Part shown: positions 17,893 through 25,725 of the stretch, piece after piece
Position numbering within the stretch: the first letter of the stretch is position 1
How the letters are laid out: every line of letters starts with the position of its first letter
Assembly: GCF_009936045.1 (NCBI RefSeq)
Contig: NZ_QWEQ01000015.1
Span: forward strand, 55,647-119,646
Origin: Emergencia sp. 1XD21-10
GTDB lineage: Bacteria; Bacillota; Clostridia; Peptostreptococcales; Anaerovoracaceae
Reading direction: 5' to 3'
DNA: 64,000 nucleotides
Notes under the pieces: generated by a model
Told to the model about the DNA's origin: nothing
What the model saw: the letters and a program-made list of their open reading frames with translations, nothing else
The model's database searches: none
Program-made: the position numbers and the translations under genes

Positions 17893-19188
17893 TTATGCCA
17901 GATCTTTACCATCTGCTTTATCCTGCGGTCTTCCTACTGTCTTTGCCAGAATGACATATAAAAGTCCTGCTGCAATAATTCCCTGCGCAAAAGGAACGCC
18001 ATAAGGAATGAATTTGATCACAGCATAGCCCGCCAGCCAGGATACAATCCCAAGCCAGTTGAAGCCGTCTGCAGTCTTGTAATTCTCCGGTTTTGCTTTA
18101 TTGACAATCCAGTAATCCGCTAAAATCACGCCCATAGTCGGCAGCATTAAATCTCCCAGCACATATAAAAAGCTTTCAAAATGAGAAGCAAAGCCCAGCA
18201 GCGCACAGATTGTTCCAAGAACACCGGAAATCATTGTCGCTGCGGCCCTCTTGTTATCTTTCAAATTAAACATCATAACTGCATTGATGCCTCCGGAATA
18301 GGCATTGGTCGTGTTCGTTGTCCATGTAGCAGCAATCAAAACCAGCATGCCCAGAACCGGGATTCCGATTTCACAGAACACAATTGTAATATCATACTGC
18401 TGTGCAACCTTTGTCATAATAGCGCCAAGTACAATCATCAAAATGCCTGCCGGCGCAACACCGATGGAACTGGAAAGAATGGTATCTTTACGGGTTGCCT
18501 GATATCTTGTAATATCTGATGCCGCAAGACAGCCTGCCGCCATAAAGCTAACAGTCAGTACTATGCCATCTACAAAGGACATGGTAATCTCCGCCGGATC
18601 CACATTCAGCGCTGAAGTGCCATATTTATTCACCGCGATAATAGTTCCAACAATGGTGATTACAAACAGGGCAGGAACCGCAATCCTATTCAGTTTATCC
18701 AAGGCATTGATTCCATATACTGCCGTAACCAGCATGATAATCCCCCATACAGTGGAAGACAGCCATACCGGAACATCCAGTCCAAAAAACTCCGACATCA
18801 AATTAGAGAAAGCATTTCCGCACACGTCGTTTTGGACAGCAAACCAGCCAATCATAGAAATAAAGATCAAAGTGCTGATGATAAAGCGGGAGCCCTTTTT
18901 TCCAAAGCCGCCTAATGTCGTCATACAGGTTGGAACTCCCAGATCGCTTCCGATAATGCCCATAAGACTAAAGAGTACGATTACAATAATATAACCGATA
19001 ATACCAGAAATAATTGCAAGATGAAGCGGCATTGCACCTGCCAGTATTCCGCCCAGAAGCAGGCTCGGAACACAAATCATAATGCCCGCCTGCATAAAAG
19101 CTACGGATATCCAGCTTTTTCTTTCTTCCATGGGAACTTCCGTCAGCGTGGTCGTTTCCATAGTGTTTTTCTTTTTCTCGTCACTCAT
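17893..19188 (-). CDS. NCS1-type permease (CodB/cytosine-permease family)
   Basis: 431 residues, about 12 hydrophobic spans. The family's early GG(I/L)LAGAMPL region, 'IGSDLGVPTCMTTLGGFGKKGS' and a central FVDGIVLTVSFMAAGCLAASDITRYQ fit nucleobase:cation symporter-1 proteins of the CodB branch. Substrate may be cytosine, another purine/pyrimidine or a related nitrogen source. Lies 113 bases downstream of the PucR regulator on the same strand, which is probably its controller. Confidence 0.85.
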   Translation of the reverse strand: MSDEKKKNTMETTTLTEVPMEERKSWISVAFMQAGIMICVPSLLLGGILAGAMPLHLAIISGIIGYIIVIVLFSLMGIIGSDLGVPTCMTTLGGFGKKGSRFIISTLIFISMIGWFAVQNDVCGNAFSNLMSEFFGLDVPVWLSSTVWGIIMLVTAVYGINALDKLNRIAVPALFVITIVGTIIAVNKYGTSALNVDPAEITMSFVDGIVLTVSFMAAGCLAASDITRYQATRKDTILSSSIGVAPAGILMIVLGAIMTKVAQQYDITIVFCEIGIPVLGMLVLIAATWTTNTTNAYSGGINAVMMFNLKDNKRAAATMISGVLGTICALLGFASHFESFLYVLGDLMLPTMGVILADYWIVNKAKPENYKTADGFNWLGIVSWLAGYAVIKFIPYGVPFAQGIIAAGLLYVILAKTVGRPQDKADGKDLA

Positions 19189-19272
19189 AAGAAAACCTCC
19201 TTAGTTTTCCCTGATTTTACAGAAAATTAATTCAGTTTTCTTTGTACTGGTTTTAATTATGACAGGATTTTT

Positions 19273-19287
19273 TTGTAATTATTACAA
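19273..19287. promoter_or_regulatory. 15-bp palindrome between pucR-type gene and permease
   Basis: TTGTAATTATTACAA, perfect about its central base, 85 bp before the permease ATG. A plausible operator for the adjacent PucR-family regulator. Confidence 0.45.
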
Positions 19288-19301
19288 GCCCTATACTTCG
19301 A

Positions 19302-20459
19302 TTAGATTTCCCGATTTAGCAGAATTCTGAGTTTAACTGCAATTGCAATGGTTTCGTTGAACTTAATGGTATCGTTTTCCATATTCAGCGCACTCTTGAT
19401 ACGATTAATCCTATATCTTATGGTGTTGACATGCTGGTTCATCATCTCCGCTGTCAGCTTGAAATCTCCGGAGTTAGCCACATAGTTCTCCACGGTCAGT
19501 ATCATTTCCGGAAGGTTTTCCTCGGTAATCTTTGTTCTGAGCGCCTCTAGGTAAGCATCATAGTAATCTTCCGCTTCCTGCGTATCCTTCACTGCCGTTA
19601 AAAGCTGAATCGACGAAAGGGCATCATAGGTTTTTACAGTCATATCCATAGCCTTGGCAGTTTCCAGGGCAAGTCTTGCTTCCTCCAGCGCCTTGCCGCA
19701 GTCTTTTCTTGGAAATGCCCGGCTGTAGCCGATGACGGGATTGTCCAGAAATTCTTTGATTCTGACAAGACATGCATTTAAAGTCTGCTGAAGCCGCTCT
19801 TTGTTGTCCTCACTGAGCAGAATAATCATTCCCTGCTCAGTTCTGACGAAAATATCATTTTCTCTGTTGAGATAATAACTTTGCAGTTCCAGCCTGGCGA
19901 TATCCGAATTGAAGCCGCCCTGAATAAATATCCCTCTAATGTACTGCTTTACTGTAGGCTTGATACTGTAAAGTACTTCGCTGCGTTCTGTATCGTTTAG
20001 GCTCTCGTACATAATCTTATCCAGTCGAAGTTTATTAATAGTATTGTAAGTATCGAAGGTAATATAGCTGTGCACTGTATCAATAATCACCGTGTAAGGA
20101 TATTCCTCTGGTATGAGTATTAAAGGAAAGTCATTATCCTCGCACAGCTTTAGCACCTGCGGCGTCAAAAGGTTCACTCTATCGTCCGTAACAATTAAAA
20201 GCCCTGCAGATTCAGAATGAATCAGACATTCCAGATAATAGCGAAGTTCGTGATCATCTTTCTCACTGCGGAACTGTTCCAGACACGTAATGAATAAATC
20301 CCCCTCGCAAAGAATTTTGCGCTCCAAAAGATCGGGTACGCAGGGGCAATCAAAGACTGATATTCGCTTCACTTTTCTATGAAGCCCCGCTCTCCCCGCC
20401 AGCACCTTTCTGTTTTCAAAAAGTTTGTCTTTCAAAAGCGCACCGATTTCTATATTCAC
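19302..20459 (-). CDS. PucR-family transcriptional regulator
   Basis: 385 residues. The first ~120 are a PucR sensor domain (IGALLKDKLFENRKVLAG... HSESAGLLIVTDDRV). The middle resembles a CdaR/GGDEF-like domain. The C-terminus has the PucR helix-turn-helix (TAEMMNQHVNTIRYRINRIKSAL). Family members control purine or amino-acid use. The next gene downstream is an NCS1 permease, the likely target. Confidence 0.88.
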   Translation of the reverse strand: MNIEIGALLKDKLFENRKVLAGRAGLHRKVKRISVFDCPCVPDLLERKILCEGDLFITCLEQFRSEKDDHELRYYLECLIHSESAGLLIVTDDRVNLLTPQVLKLCEDNDFPLILIPEEYPYTVIIDTVHSYITFDTYNTINKLRLDKIMYESLNDTERSEVLYSIKPTVKQYIRGIFIQGGFNSDIARLELQSYYLNRENDIFVRTEQGMIILLSEDNKERLQQTLNACLVRIKEFLDNPVIGYSRAFPRKDCGKALEEARLALETAKAMDMTVKTYDALSSIQLLTAVKDTQEAEDYYDAYLEALRTKITEENLPEMILTVENYVANSGDFKLTAEMMNQHVNTIRYRINRIKSALNMENDTIKFNETIAIAVKLRILLNREI

Positions 20460-20499
20460 TGCAATTCTCCTTTTGTTTTTCAGAGTAGGCTTATACTAA

Positions 20500-20967
20500 T
20501 TACAACTGCAAATTTTGTTTAGCAAGGGACTGCAAAAACGCCTGGCATCCCGTTACAACATCATCGTAGGTTTCGTCAAAATTCCCCGTATACCATGGAT
20601 CTGCAATATCCCGATCCTTTCCGGCAAAGGAAAGCAGCATGTGTACTTTATTATAGGGATCTGCACTGATAATACGAGACAATCCTCTTTTATTTTCTCT
20701 ATCCATCAAAATCAGATAGTCAAATTCCTCATAATCTTTTTTCGTCACCTGGCGAGCCTGCCGTTTCTCAAAGGCAATGCCCTGTTCCCGCAGCTTTGCT
20801 TTGGTGCCTCTATGGATATCGTTGCCGATTTCCTCGCGGCTGGTGGCTGCAGATGCGATCTCAAATTCCGCTTCACAGCCCGCCTTGCGGACCATATCTT
20901 TCATTACGTATTCAGCCATTGGCGAACGGCAAATATTGCCGTGGCAGATGAAAAGTATTTTTATCAT
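20500..20967 (-). CDS. Low-molecular-weight protein tyrosine phosphatase
   Basis: 155 residues. Active-site loop C8-HGNIC-R14-S at the N-terminus and the general-acid DPW motif (ADPWYTG) near residue 121 mark the LMW-PTP family. It could remove phosphate from tyrosine or arginine residues of proteins. Stands alone at the border of the accessory region. Confidence 0.93.
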   Translation of the reverse strand: MIKILFICHGNICRSPMAEYVMKDMVRKAGCEAEFEIASAATSREEIGNDIHRGTKAKLREQGIAFEKRQARQVTKKDYEEFDYLILMDRENKRGLSRIISADPYNKVHMLLSFAGKDRDIADPWYTGNFDETYDDVVTGCQAFLQSLAKQNLQL

Positions 20968-21066
20968 AATCTCTATATTCCTCCAGAATTCCGAAAATCC
21001 TTGATTTTACTGGTTTTCGAGCTTTCGATTTTTCTTCAATTTTTCATAAGTCTCTATAAATCTATG

Positions 21067-21090
21067 TAACTACACCCCTTGGTGGTGTAG
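21067..21090. other. Hairpin at the edge of the integrase remnant
   Basis: Inverted repeat CTACACC / GGTGTAG around CCTTGGT in the otherwise featureless gap 20968-21163. May mark an old element end; no paired copy was found in the window. Confidence 0.3.
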
Positions 21091-21163
21091 TAATTGGCGT
21101 AGTAAACTCAAGATACTACCACCATATTTGCTGCTTATCCAACAGCAAAATCCCTGTCTTTTT

Positions 21164-21420
21164 TCATTTCAGGGGGGCTGGCGAAACTGTGAAATTTTCG
21201 CCATCTGTTCCGCAGCGTGTGCGTAGCTTGCATGGGTGTAAACATTGAGCGTCACGCCCGCACCGGAGTGACCCCATGCCGTCCTTTTGCAGCTTTGCAA
21301 ACCACTGTTTTGCATCGGATACCTTGACGGTGCTGATTTTGCGATAGCCAAAATCCTCTTTTTTGACCAGATTCAAAACAAAATTATAGCCAAAATGAGC
21401 CTTCGACACTTTGGAAATCC
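21164..21420 (-). pseudogene. Internally deleted Tn916-type tyrosine integrase
   Basis: Two integrase pieces are fused. The 5' part (KKEDFGYRKISTVKVSDAKQWFAKLQKDG) matches the N-terminal SAM-like domain; the 3' part, in another frame, reads WGHSGAGVTLNVYTHASYAHAAEQM, the end of the catalytic domain with the His-x-x-Tyr region. The whole central catalytic part is missing, so it cannot work. Remnant of an integrative element that probably brought the following accessory genes. Confidence 0.8.
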
Positions 21421-21426
21421 GTCTTC

Positions 21427-22317
21427 TTAATAAGCAATCCTGAAATAGTCCAAGTATGCTTTATATTTGTCCTGCGCGTTCAGACAGGTATCAGTCAAAT
21501 AACTCTTTTCATTGTTCCATTCTTTCAATCCTCGGTAATAGAACATCTTCAGATTATCCTCTATGATGAATGGAACAATATCATATTTCAGGCATTCTTT
21601 GAACATAATCAATCTGCCTACACGACCGTTGCCGTCTTGGAACGGATGGATTCGCTCAAACTTCACATGGAAATCCAGAATATCTTCAAAAGTCTTTTCT
21701 TCCTTGGCATTGTATTCTGCCAGCAACGCTTTCATCTTATCGGCAACTTCTTCCGGAAGGGCGGTATCCATGCCGCCAACCTCATTCGGAAGCTTCTTGT
21801 AGTCGCCAATTGCAAACCAATCTTTTCTGGAATCACTGGTTCCATTCTTCAGGATTAGATGAAGTTCCTTAATTAACTTCTCAGTTAGTGTCGTTTTTGC
21901 GTTCTCAATAATCATGTCAATACAGCGAAAATGATTTGCTGTTTCAATAACATCGTCAACATTGAGAACTTCATTTTCCACACCGATCGTATTGGTTTCA
22001 AAAATATATCGGGTCTGATCGTGAGTCAGACGACTACCTTCGATGTGGTTTGAGTTGTATGTCAAATCAATCTGCGTCTTATGATAAATACCACCAGAGT
22101 ATTTGCTTGCTTTCTGCTCTTTCAGAATATCCAACAGAGTAATCGGTTCCTCTTTTCTCTTGTTGGCACGCTCTGGTTTTCCTGCATTTTCGGGAATATT
22201 CCAAGTCTTGCCGGTAAGAAAGGCTCCATTCACACGTCCTTGGGCGCAATAGTTTCTAACACTACGCTCTGACACATCCCATTTTTTTGCTATCTCAGTA
22301 ACCGAAAGGTATCGCAT
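21427..22317 (-). CDS. HTH-Fic protein 1 (Fic domain, class II inhibitory motif)
   Basis: 296 residues. The first ~45 are a MerR/excisionase-like helix-turn-helix (TEIAKKWDVSERSVRNYCAQGRV). Residues ~60-290 form a Fic domain with the catalytic loop H223-PFQDGNG-R231-VGR. A preceding S89-NHI-E93-G94 matches the (S/T)xxxE(G/N) helix that blocks ATP binding in class II Fic enzymes. Expected activity is AMP transfer to a protein, held off by the inhibitory Glu. The fused HTH and repeats in its promoter point to self-regulation. Intact among decayed genes. Confidence 0.9.
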   Translation of the reverse strand: MRYLSVTEIAKKWDVSERSVRNYCAQGRVNGAFLTGKTWNIPENAGKPERANKRKEEPITLLDILKEQKASKYSGGIYHKTQIDLTYNSNHIEGSRLTHDQTRYIFETNTIGVENEVLNVDDVIETANHFRCIDMIIENAKTTLTEKLIKELHLILKNGTSDSRKDWFAIGDYKKLPNEVGGMDTALPEEVADKMKALLAEYNAKEEKTFEDILDFHVKFERIHPFQDGNGRVGRLIMFKECLKYDIVPFIIEDNLKMFYYRGLKEWNNEKSYLTDTCLNAQDKYKAYLDYFRIAY

Positions 22318-22333
22318 CTGCTATCCTCCGTCA

Positions 22334-22432
22334 TAAATCAAATCAAAGAACTACACTAATCTACTGTATAGTATATCATATTATCGGCAAAAACATCAAC
22401 ATATTTTCGGCAAAACTATTATATTTTTGCCG
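22334..22432 (-). promoter_or_regulatory. Promoter/operator region of HTH-Fic 1
   Basis: CGGCAAAA occurs at 22385-22392 and 22408-22415, 23 bp apart, and inverted (TTTTGCCG) at 22425-22432. On the minus strand a TATACT -10 (about 22370-22375) has a possible TTGATG -35 18 bp upstream; the repeats overlap this promoter, as for a repressor site. Confidence 0.6.
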
Positions 22433-22570
22433 CCACAGGAAGTTTGGTTTTGTCGCTTACCCATCACACTAAATTACAGAAAAGTGTGATTCACTGCCCA
22501 TAGCGATAACTCTACGTATGTACCTATAATAAACCACCGGTACAGCCGATGGTTTTCGTTCTACAAAGAA

Positions 22571-22597
22571 ACAGGAAATCTTTTCTTGATTTCCTGT
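22571..22597 (-). terminator. Terminator after the YciI gene
   Basis: ACAGGAAATC / GATTTCCTGT stem with 7-base loop, then TTCTTTG on the minus strand, ~90 bases after the stop. Confidence 0.65.
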
Positions 22598-22683
22598 CTT
22601 GGTGTGCCGTTCCATGTAGCGGCGGTTATTCAGTTTCCATACAAGCCGGATTTTATTTGCCCCAGTGTTGTTCCTTTTCGCAA

Positions 22684-22983
22684 TTACAACAAGTAATTAT
22701 TTTCCCGGTTTGCAATCTGCAAACCAACTAATTTGTAGGTTGCATATCCTCCCATAACCAGCGGCTCTGCTTTGCAAATTTCTTCTGCTTCTTCACGGCT
22801 CTCTGTTTTTAGGATATACATACCTGCCATTCCCGGATAACCTTTAAAGACACCGCAGATTTCCAGTTTTCCCTCATCGTCCAACCGTCTTATGTTCTCA
22901 ACGTGTTCCATAACTACCTGTTTTGTCATTTTATTATAGGTCTTGCTTTTCTCAATCATCATCATGTACATCAATTTTTCCAT
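22684..22983 (-). CDS. YciI-family protein
   Basis: 99 residues. Ferredoxin-like alpha/beta barrel protein of the YciI/YCII group, recognised by the order of hydrophobic strands and by MAGMYILKTESREEAEEICKAEPLV. Function of the family is poorly known (possible small-molecule enzyme). SD AAGGAG precedes ATG. Its own promoter lies upstream, and a truncated WYL/YafY-type regulator remains 760 bases away. Confidence 0.75.
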   Translation of the reverse strand: MEKLMYMMMIEKSKTYNKMTKQVVMEHVENIRRLDDEGKLEICGVFKGYPGMAGMYILKTESREEAEEICKAEPLVMGGYATYKLVGLQIANRENNYLL

Positions 22984-23024
22984 ACGATTTTCTCCTTTAC
23001 ATTCTATGGGGATTCACTGAGGGT

Positions 23025-23053
23025 ATTATATTATATTTATCCGGCAATAGCAA
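23025..23053 (-). promoter_or_regulatory. Promoter of the YciI gene
   Basis: Minus strand TTGCTA (23048-23053), 17 bp, TATAAT (23025-23030). Confidence 0.7.
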
Positions 23054-23080
23054 TCTGTCTGTCATTTTCCGGAAGCAAAC

Positions 23081-23182
23081 TTATAGCCCACGCCTATAAC
23101 GGTCTTTATGCAGGTAGTTCTCCGGCTCTCCGCTGGTCGCCCAGACAATCATTTCATAAGGCAAAAGATTAGGATTTCTCAT
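23081..23182 (-). pseudogene. Truncated conjugative-element HTH protein
   Basis: 33 codons. MRNPNLLPYEMIVWATSGEPE is the start of a small helix-turn-helix protein that follows the sigma-like gene in Tn916-type elements; after SGEPE it runs into unrelated codons and stops, less than half the usual ~65 residues. Overlaps the sigma remnant by 14 bases. Confidence 0.6.
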
Positions 23183-23610
23183 GCGAAAGCACCTCCATTT
23201 CTTTATGCAGGAGTTGTAAAGTCCTATGGATTTGATACCCGGTCGTACTCCGGCGGCGTCCGTACATTTCCCCGATTTCCCGCTGTGTGTAATGCCTGAA
23301 AAAGTAAAGGAAAATGATTTCCCGTTTTTTCTCCGGCAGAGCTAACAGGGCGGCGGCAAGTTTTCCGTTGGTGAGGATAACTGTCTGACCGCATATCGTA
23401 ATGGGGTATTCTTCATAGGGTGCTTCAAAATATTCGTCCGTTGTGCCTAAAGGGTAAAACTTTTTTCTGTGAGGTATTCAAGGGATATTTCTTTTTTCGC
23501 CGTCTGCTCCTGTCACGCCATGCGTTGATAGCGGCATAGCGAATGACAACTTTGCAAAAGCCATTGAAAGTATACATAATATGCCCTTTGTATGCTTCTA
23601 TACAAGTCAT
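23169..23610 (-). pseudogene. Frameshifted sigma-70-like factor of a conjugative element
   Basis: Read across three frames the product is complete: MTCIEAYKGHIMYTFNGF..RRRKK, then EISLEYLTEK, then KFYPLGTTDEYFEAPYEEY and on to LPEKKREIIFLYFFRHYTQREIGEMYGRRRSTTGYQ (the sigma region-4 HTH). Two -1 shifts lie within ~60 bases, both in runs of six A where seven would restore the frame. Either decay or homopolymer undercalls in the assembly. Confidence 0.75.
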
Positions 23611-23703
23611 AAATGATTCCCCCTTTCTTCCACATAGGGGGGGGTACATGACTTTGTTTTGTGCCATATTGCATTTGGAACATGGATAGTTTATCATAGA
23701 ATA

Positions 23704-23720
23704 GTGACAAGAGCTGTCAC
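23704..23720. promoter_or_regulatory. Palindromic operator GTGACA-N5-TGTCAC
   Basis: Perfect inverted repeat 22 bases before a regulator remnant; typical of an autoregulatory site of a WYL/YafY-type repressor. Confidence 0.5.
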
Positions 23721-23741
23721 CATTCGGAAAGGAGTTCAAAA

Positions 23742-23846
23742 ATGTCAAAAGCAGAACGGCTTATTGAAATGATGATAACAATAAATGCAAAAAAAGATTT
23801 TACTGTAGGCGAATTGGCAAATGAATTTTCCGTAAAAAATATATGA
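23742..23846 (+). pseudogene. N-terminal fragment of a WYL/YafY-type regulator
   Basis: 34 codons, SD AAAGGAG before ATG. MSKAERLIEMMITINAKKDFTVGELANEF is the start of a DeoR-like winged helix as in YafY/YobV regulators, then a stop after SVKNI. The rest of the ~300-residue gene is missing. Confidence 0.65.
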
Positions 23847-24129
23847 ATTGCATCAGCATTATTGCAGTTTGGAAACAAGTATGAATGAATGATAGGGATT
23901 CCGTTGTCGTCGGCATTGTGGGAATAGTGTGGTGCTGGCAATCTATCTCTTGTTTTTGATTTCTTGCTTCTTTACCGTGCATGAGCATTTTTCAAGATAG
24001 ATAATTTTGCAAAGAAACAGGAATAGCCAGCCCGAAAAAATTTACGGACTGGCTGTACCAGCAAAGTAATATTATTGTTGAATTGTGTGAAATATAGTTA
24101 TAAAATAATCCATTTTCCTTTTTGACTAG
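23847..24129. other. Intergenic DNA with one imperfect hairpin
   Basis: No gene recognised. AGCCAGCCCG / CGGACTGGCT at 24025-24054 forms an imperfect stem. CAAAGAAACAGGAA at 24010-24023 repeats 22564-22577 exactly. Confidence 0.35.
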
Positions 24130-24257
24130 AACCTTCTCTTTTTATAATTCCAGATTTTTTCGATTCCACGTCCCCATGCCTCAATAAAACCAGCTCTGAA
24201 AAATATATTTGCAATCAACGGATTATATGTTCTTGACCCGAAGCCTCTCTTGTATGG
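24130..24257 (-). pseudogene. C-terminal remnant of an AlbA/AAA-4-type ATP-binding protein
   Basis: Read on the minus strand directly after and in frame with the stop of HTH-Fic 2: GFGSRTYNPLIANIFFRAGF then IEAWGRGIEKIW. The NP-x-I-A-x-FFRAG-x-IEAWGRGIE block is characteristic of the COG2865 (divergent AAA-4, RecG-C-like) regulators. No start and no N-terminal part. Confidence 0.6.
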
Positions 24258-25151
24258 TTATTCTTTCAGAATCATCAAGTAACGATCCAGTCTTGCATTC
24301 ACATAACCTGCAAACAGCTTTTCCATTGTACCAAGATTATGCTTTACATGGTATTCATCAAACGCATTGTAATAAGAAATGCGATCTGCAAACTTAATGT
24401 CAATCGGCGGATATCCGGCTTTCATCAATTCCAAATTCACAAGCAGCCTTCCAGTTCTGCCGTTTCCGTCAATAAAAGGGTGAATCCCCTCAAACTCGAT
24501 ATGAAATCGTGCGAGCCTGCTAATAATATGTTCGCTACTATTTCTATAAGCCTGCAGCAACTGTTCCATCTCAGACTGGATCAAATATGGCTGTACCGGC
24601 TCATGTTTCGTGCCCATAATCCTGACGGGGATTTTTCTGTAAACCCCTCGATCCTGTGGTTTATCTGCCAACACAAGATAATGAATCTGCTTGATGATAC
24701 GCTCCGATAAAGGCGCCTGTTCCTTTACCAGATCCTGCACAAAACCAAACGCCTCTTTATGCCCGACTGCCTCCATATGGTCTTTTAACGGCTTCCTGTC
24801 AATCGTCAACCCACGCAAAACCATGTCTGTCTCACGCAGGGTCAGCGTATTTCCCTCAATTGCATTAGAGTTATAGGTATACTCAATAATGAATTCCTCA
24901 GTCAAACGTTCCAGTTCTCCCTCTGTCAGTGGGCGTCTGGAATCTAATTCCATTTTCTTCCTGTCTATGACCGTCAGCAAACTTTCTGTTGCCTTAAAAC
25001 GCCCATCCTCTGGCTTTTTCGCCTCTGCCGGAATCATCCAACTACGCCCTTCACGGGTAACACCTAAGATCTTCCCTTCTGCGCAAAGTATACGCACTCG
25101 TCTATCAGAAATCCCCCACTTTTCTGCCGCCTGCTTTACCGTCATATACAT
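24258..25151 (-). CDS. HTH-Fic protein 2 (Fic domain, class II inhibitory motif)
   Basis: 297 residues. N-terminal helix-turn-helix (MTVKQAAEKWGISDRRVRILCAEGKI), inhibitory helix S95-NAI-E99-G100, Fic loop H224-PFIDGNG-R232-TGR. Same architecture as the Fic gene 1.9 kb away but with a longer charged segment after the HTH, so a paralogue rather than a recent copy. Likely AMP-transferase under Glu99 control. A perfect palindrome lies inside its promoter, most simply its own operator. Confidence 0.9.
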   Translation of the reverse strand: MYMTVKQAAEKWGISDRRVRILCAEGKILGVTREGRSWMIPAEAKKPEDGRFKATESLLTVIDRKKMELDSRRPLTEGELERLTEEFIIEYTYNSNAIEGNTLTLRETDMVLRGLTIDRKPLKDHMEAVGHKEAFGFVQDLVKEQAPLSERIIKQIHYLVLADKPQDRGVYRKIPVRIMGTKHEPVQPYLIQSEMEQLLQAYRNSSEHIISRLARFHIEFEGIHPFIDGNGRTGRLLVNLELMKAGYPPIDIKFADRISYYNAFDEYHVKHNLGTMEKLFAGYVNARLDRYLMILKE

Positions 25152-25167
25152 AAAGATTGTACCTCTC

Positions 25168-25206
25168 TTCCGAAAATAGTATATCCTATTTTCGGAATAA
25201 TATCAA
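25168..25206 (-). promoter_or_regulatory. Promoter of HTH-Fic 2 with perfect 12-bp-arm operator
   Basis: Minus strand TTGATA (25201-25206), 17 bp, TATACT (25178-25183). TTCCGAAAATAG and its exact reverse complement (25168-25179, 25186-25197) span the spacer and -10, so a bound protein would block RNA polymerase. TTCGGAAT recurs at 25233-25240. Confidence 0.78.
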
Positions 25207-25261
25207 CTTGAAAGGAATAATGTTTTATCGTATTCGGAATAATAAAAACATCCTAATCTGA

Positions 25262-25725
25262 TTAACTCCATGTCCACGGCACAAGCACACCTTCCTTAAA
25301 ATTCCAAATCAAGTACCCCCCTACTTGGTCCGTATTCATTTTCACTTCAAAGTGTTCGCAAAGCACCAGATACCCTGCATATTTTTTTGATGATACCCAC
25401 ACTTGTCTTTTCAATCCCCTCCCAGCTCTTCTGGCAAATTAAATTCATAGATCAGAAAACTACACATGCCGTGTTCTTCCATTTCTTTCAAAGTGTTTAC
25501 CGCATTATCTGCCGACAAATCTTCCGTTCTACATCTATCTGATTCTAACTCGGTCAGATAAGCTTCAATCGATATCTTTTTCTTCACTACATTTTGAAGA
25601 ATTTCCGGATCCCATTGACAGGATATCGCAATGGCTCCAAGTATCGCTTCAAAAATATCCGCCTTCGCTTTCTCCTGTGCATCTATCCGATTATCCATAT
25701 CACATCTTCCTACAAATTGGAGCAC
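25262..25725 (-). pseudogene. Degraded RNase III / dsRBD-like protein
   Basis: The first 104 codons (from 25725) contain EKAKADIFEAILGAIAI, like the second RNase III signature helix, but no first signature HxxLExLGD region. After GGD* the sequence continues in another frame as VWVSSKKYAGYLVLCEHFEV, the end of a double-stranded-RNA-binding motif, and stops at 25262. So the catalytic half is missing and the rest is frameshifted. The gene overlaps the upstream unknown gene by 16 bases. Confidence 0.5.

Noticed and set aside
22564..24023. 14-bp direct repeat CAAAGAAACAGGAA (22564-22577 and 24010-24023) as element ends
   Set aside because: One copy is part of a terminator and nothing between looks like one unit; may be chance or an old duplication.
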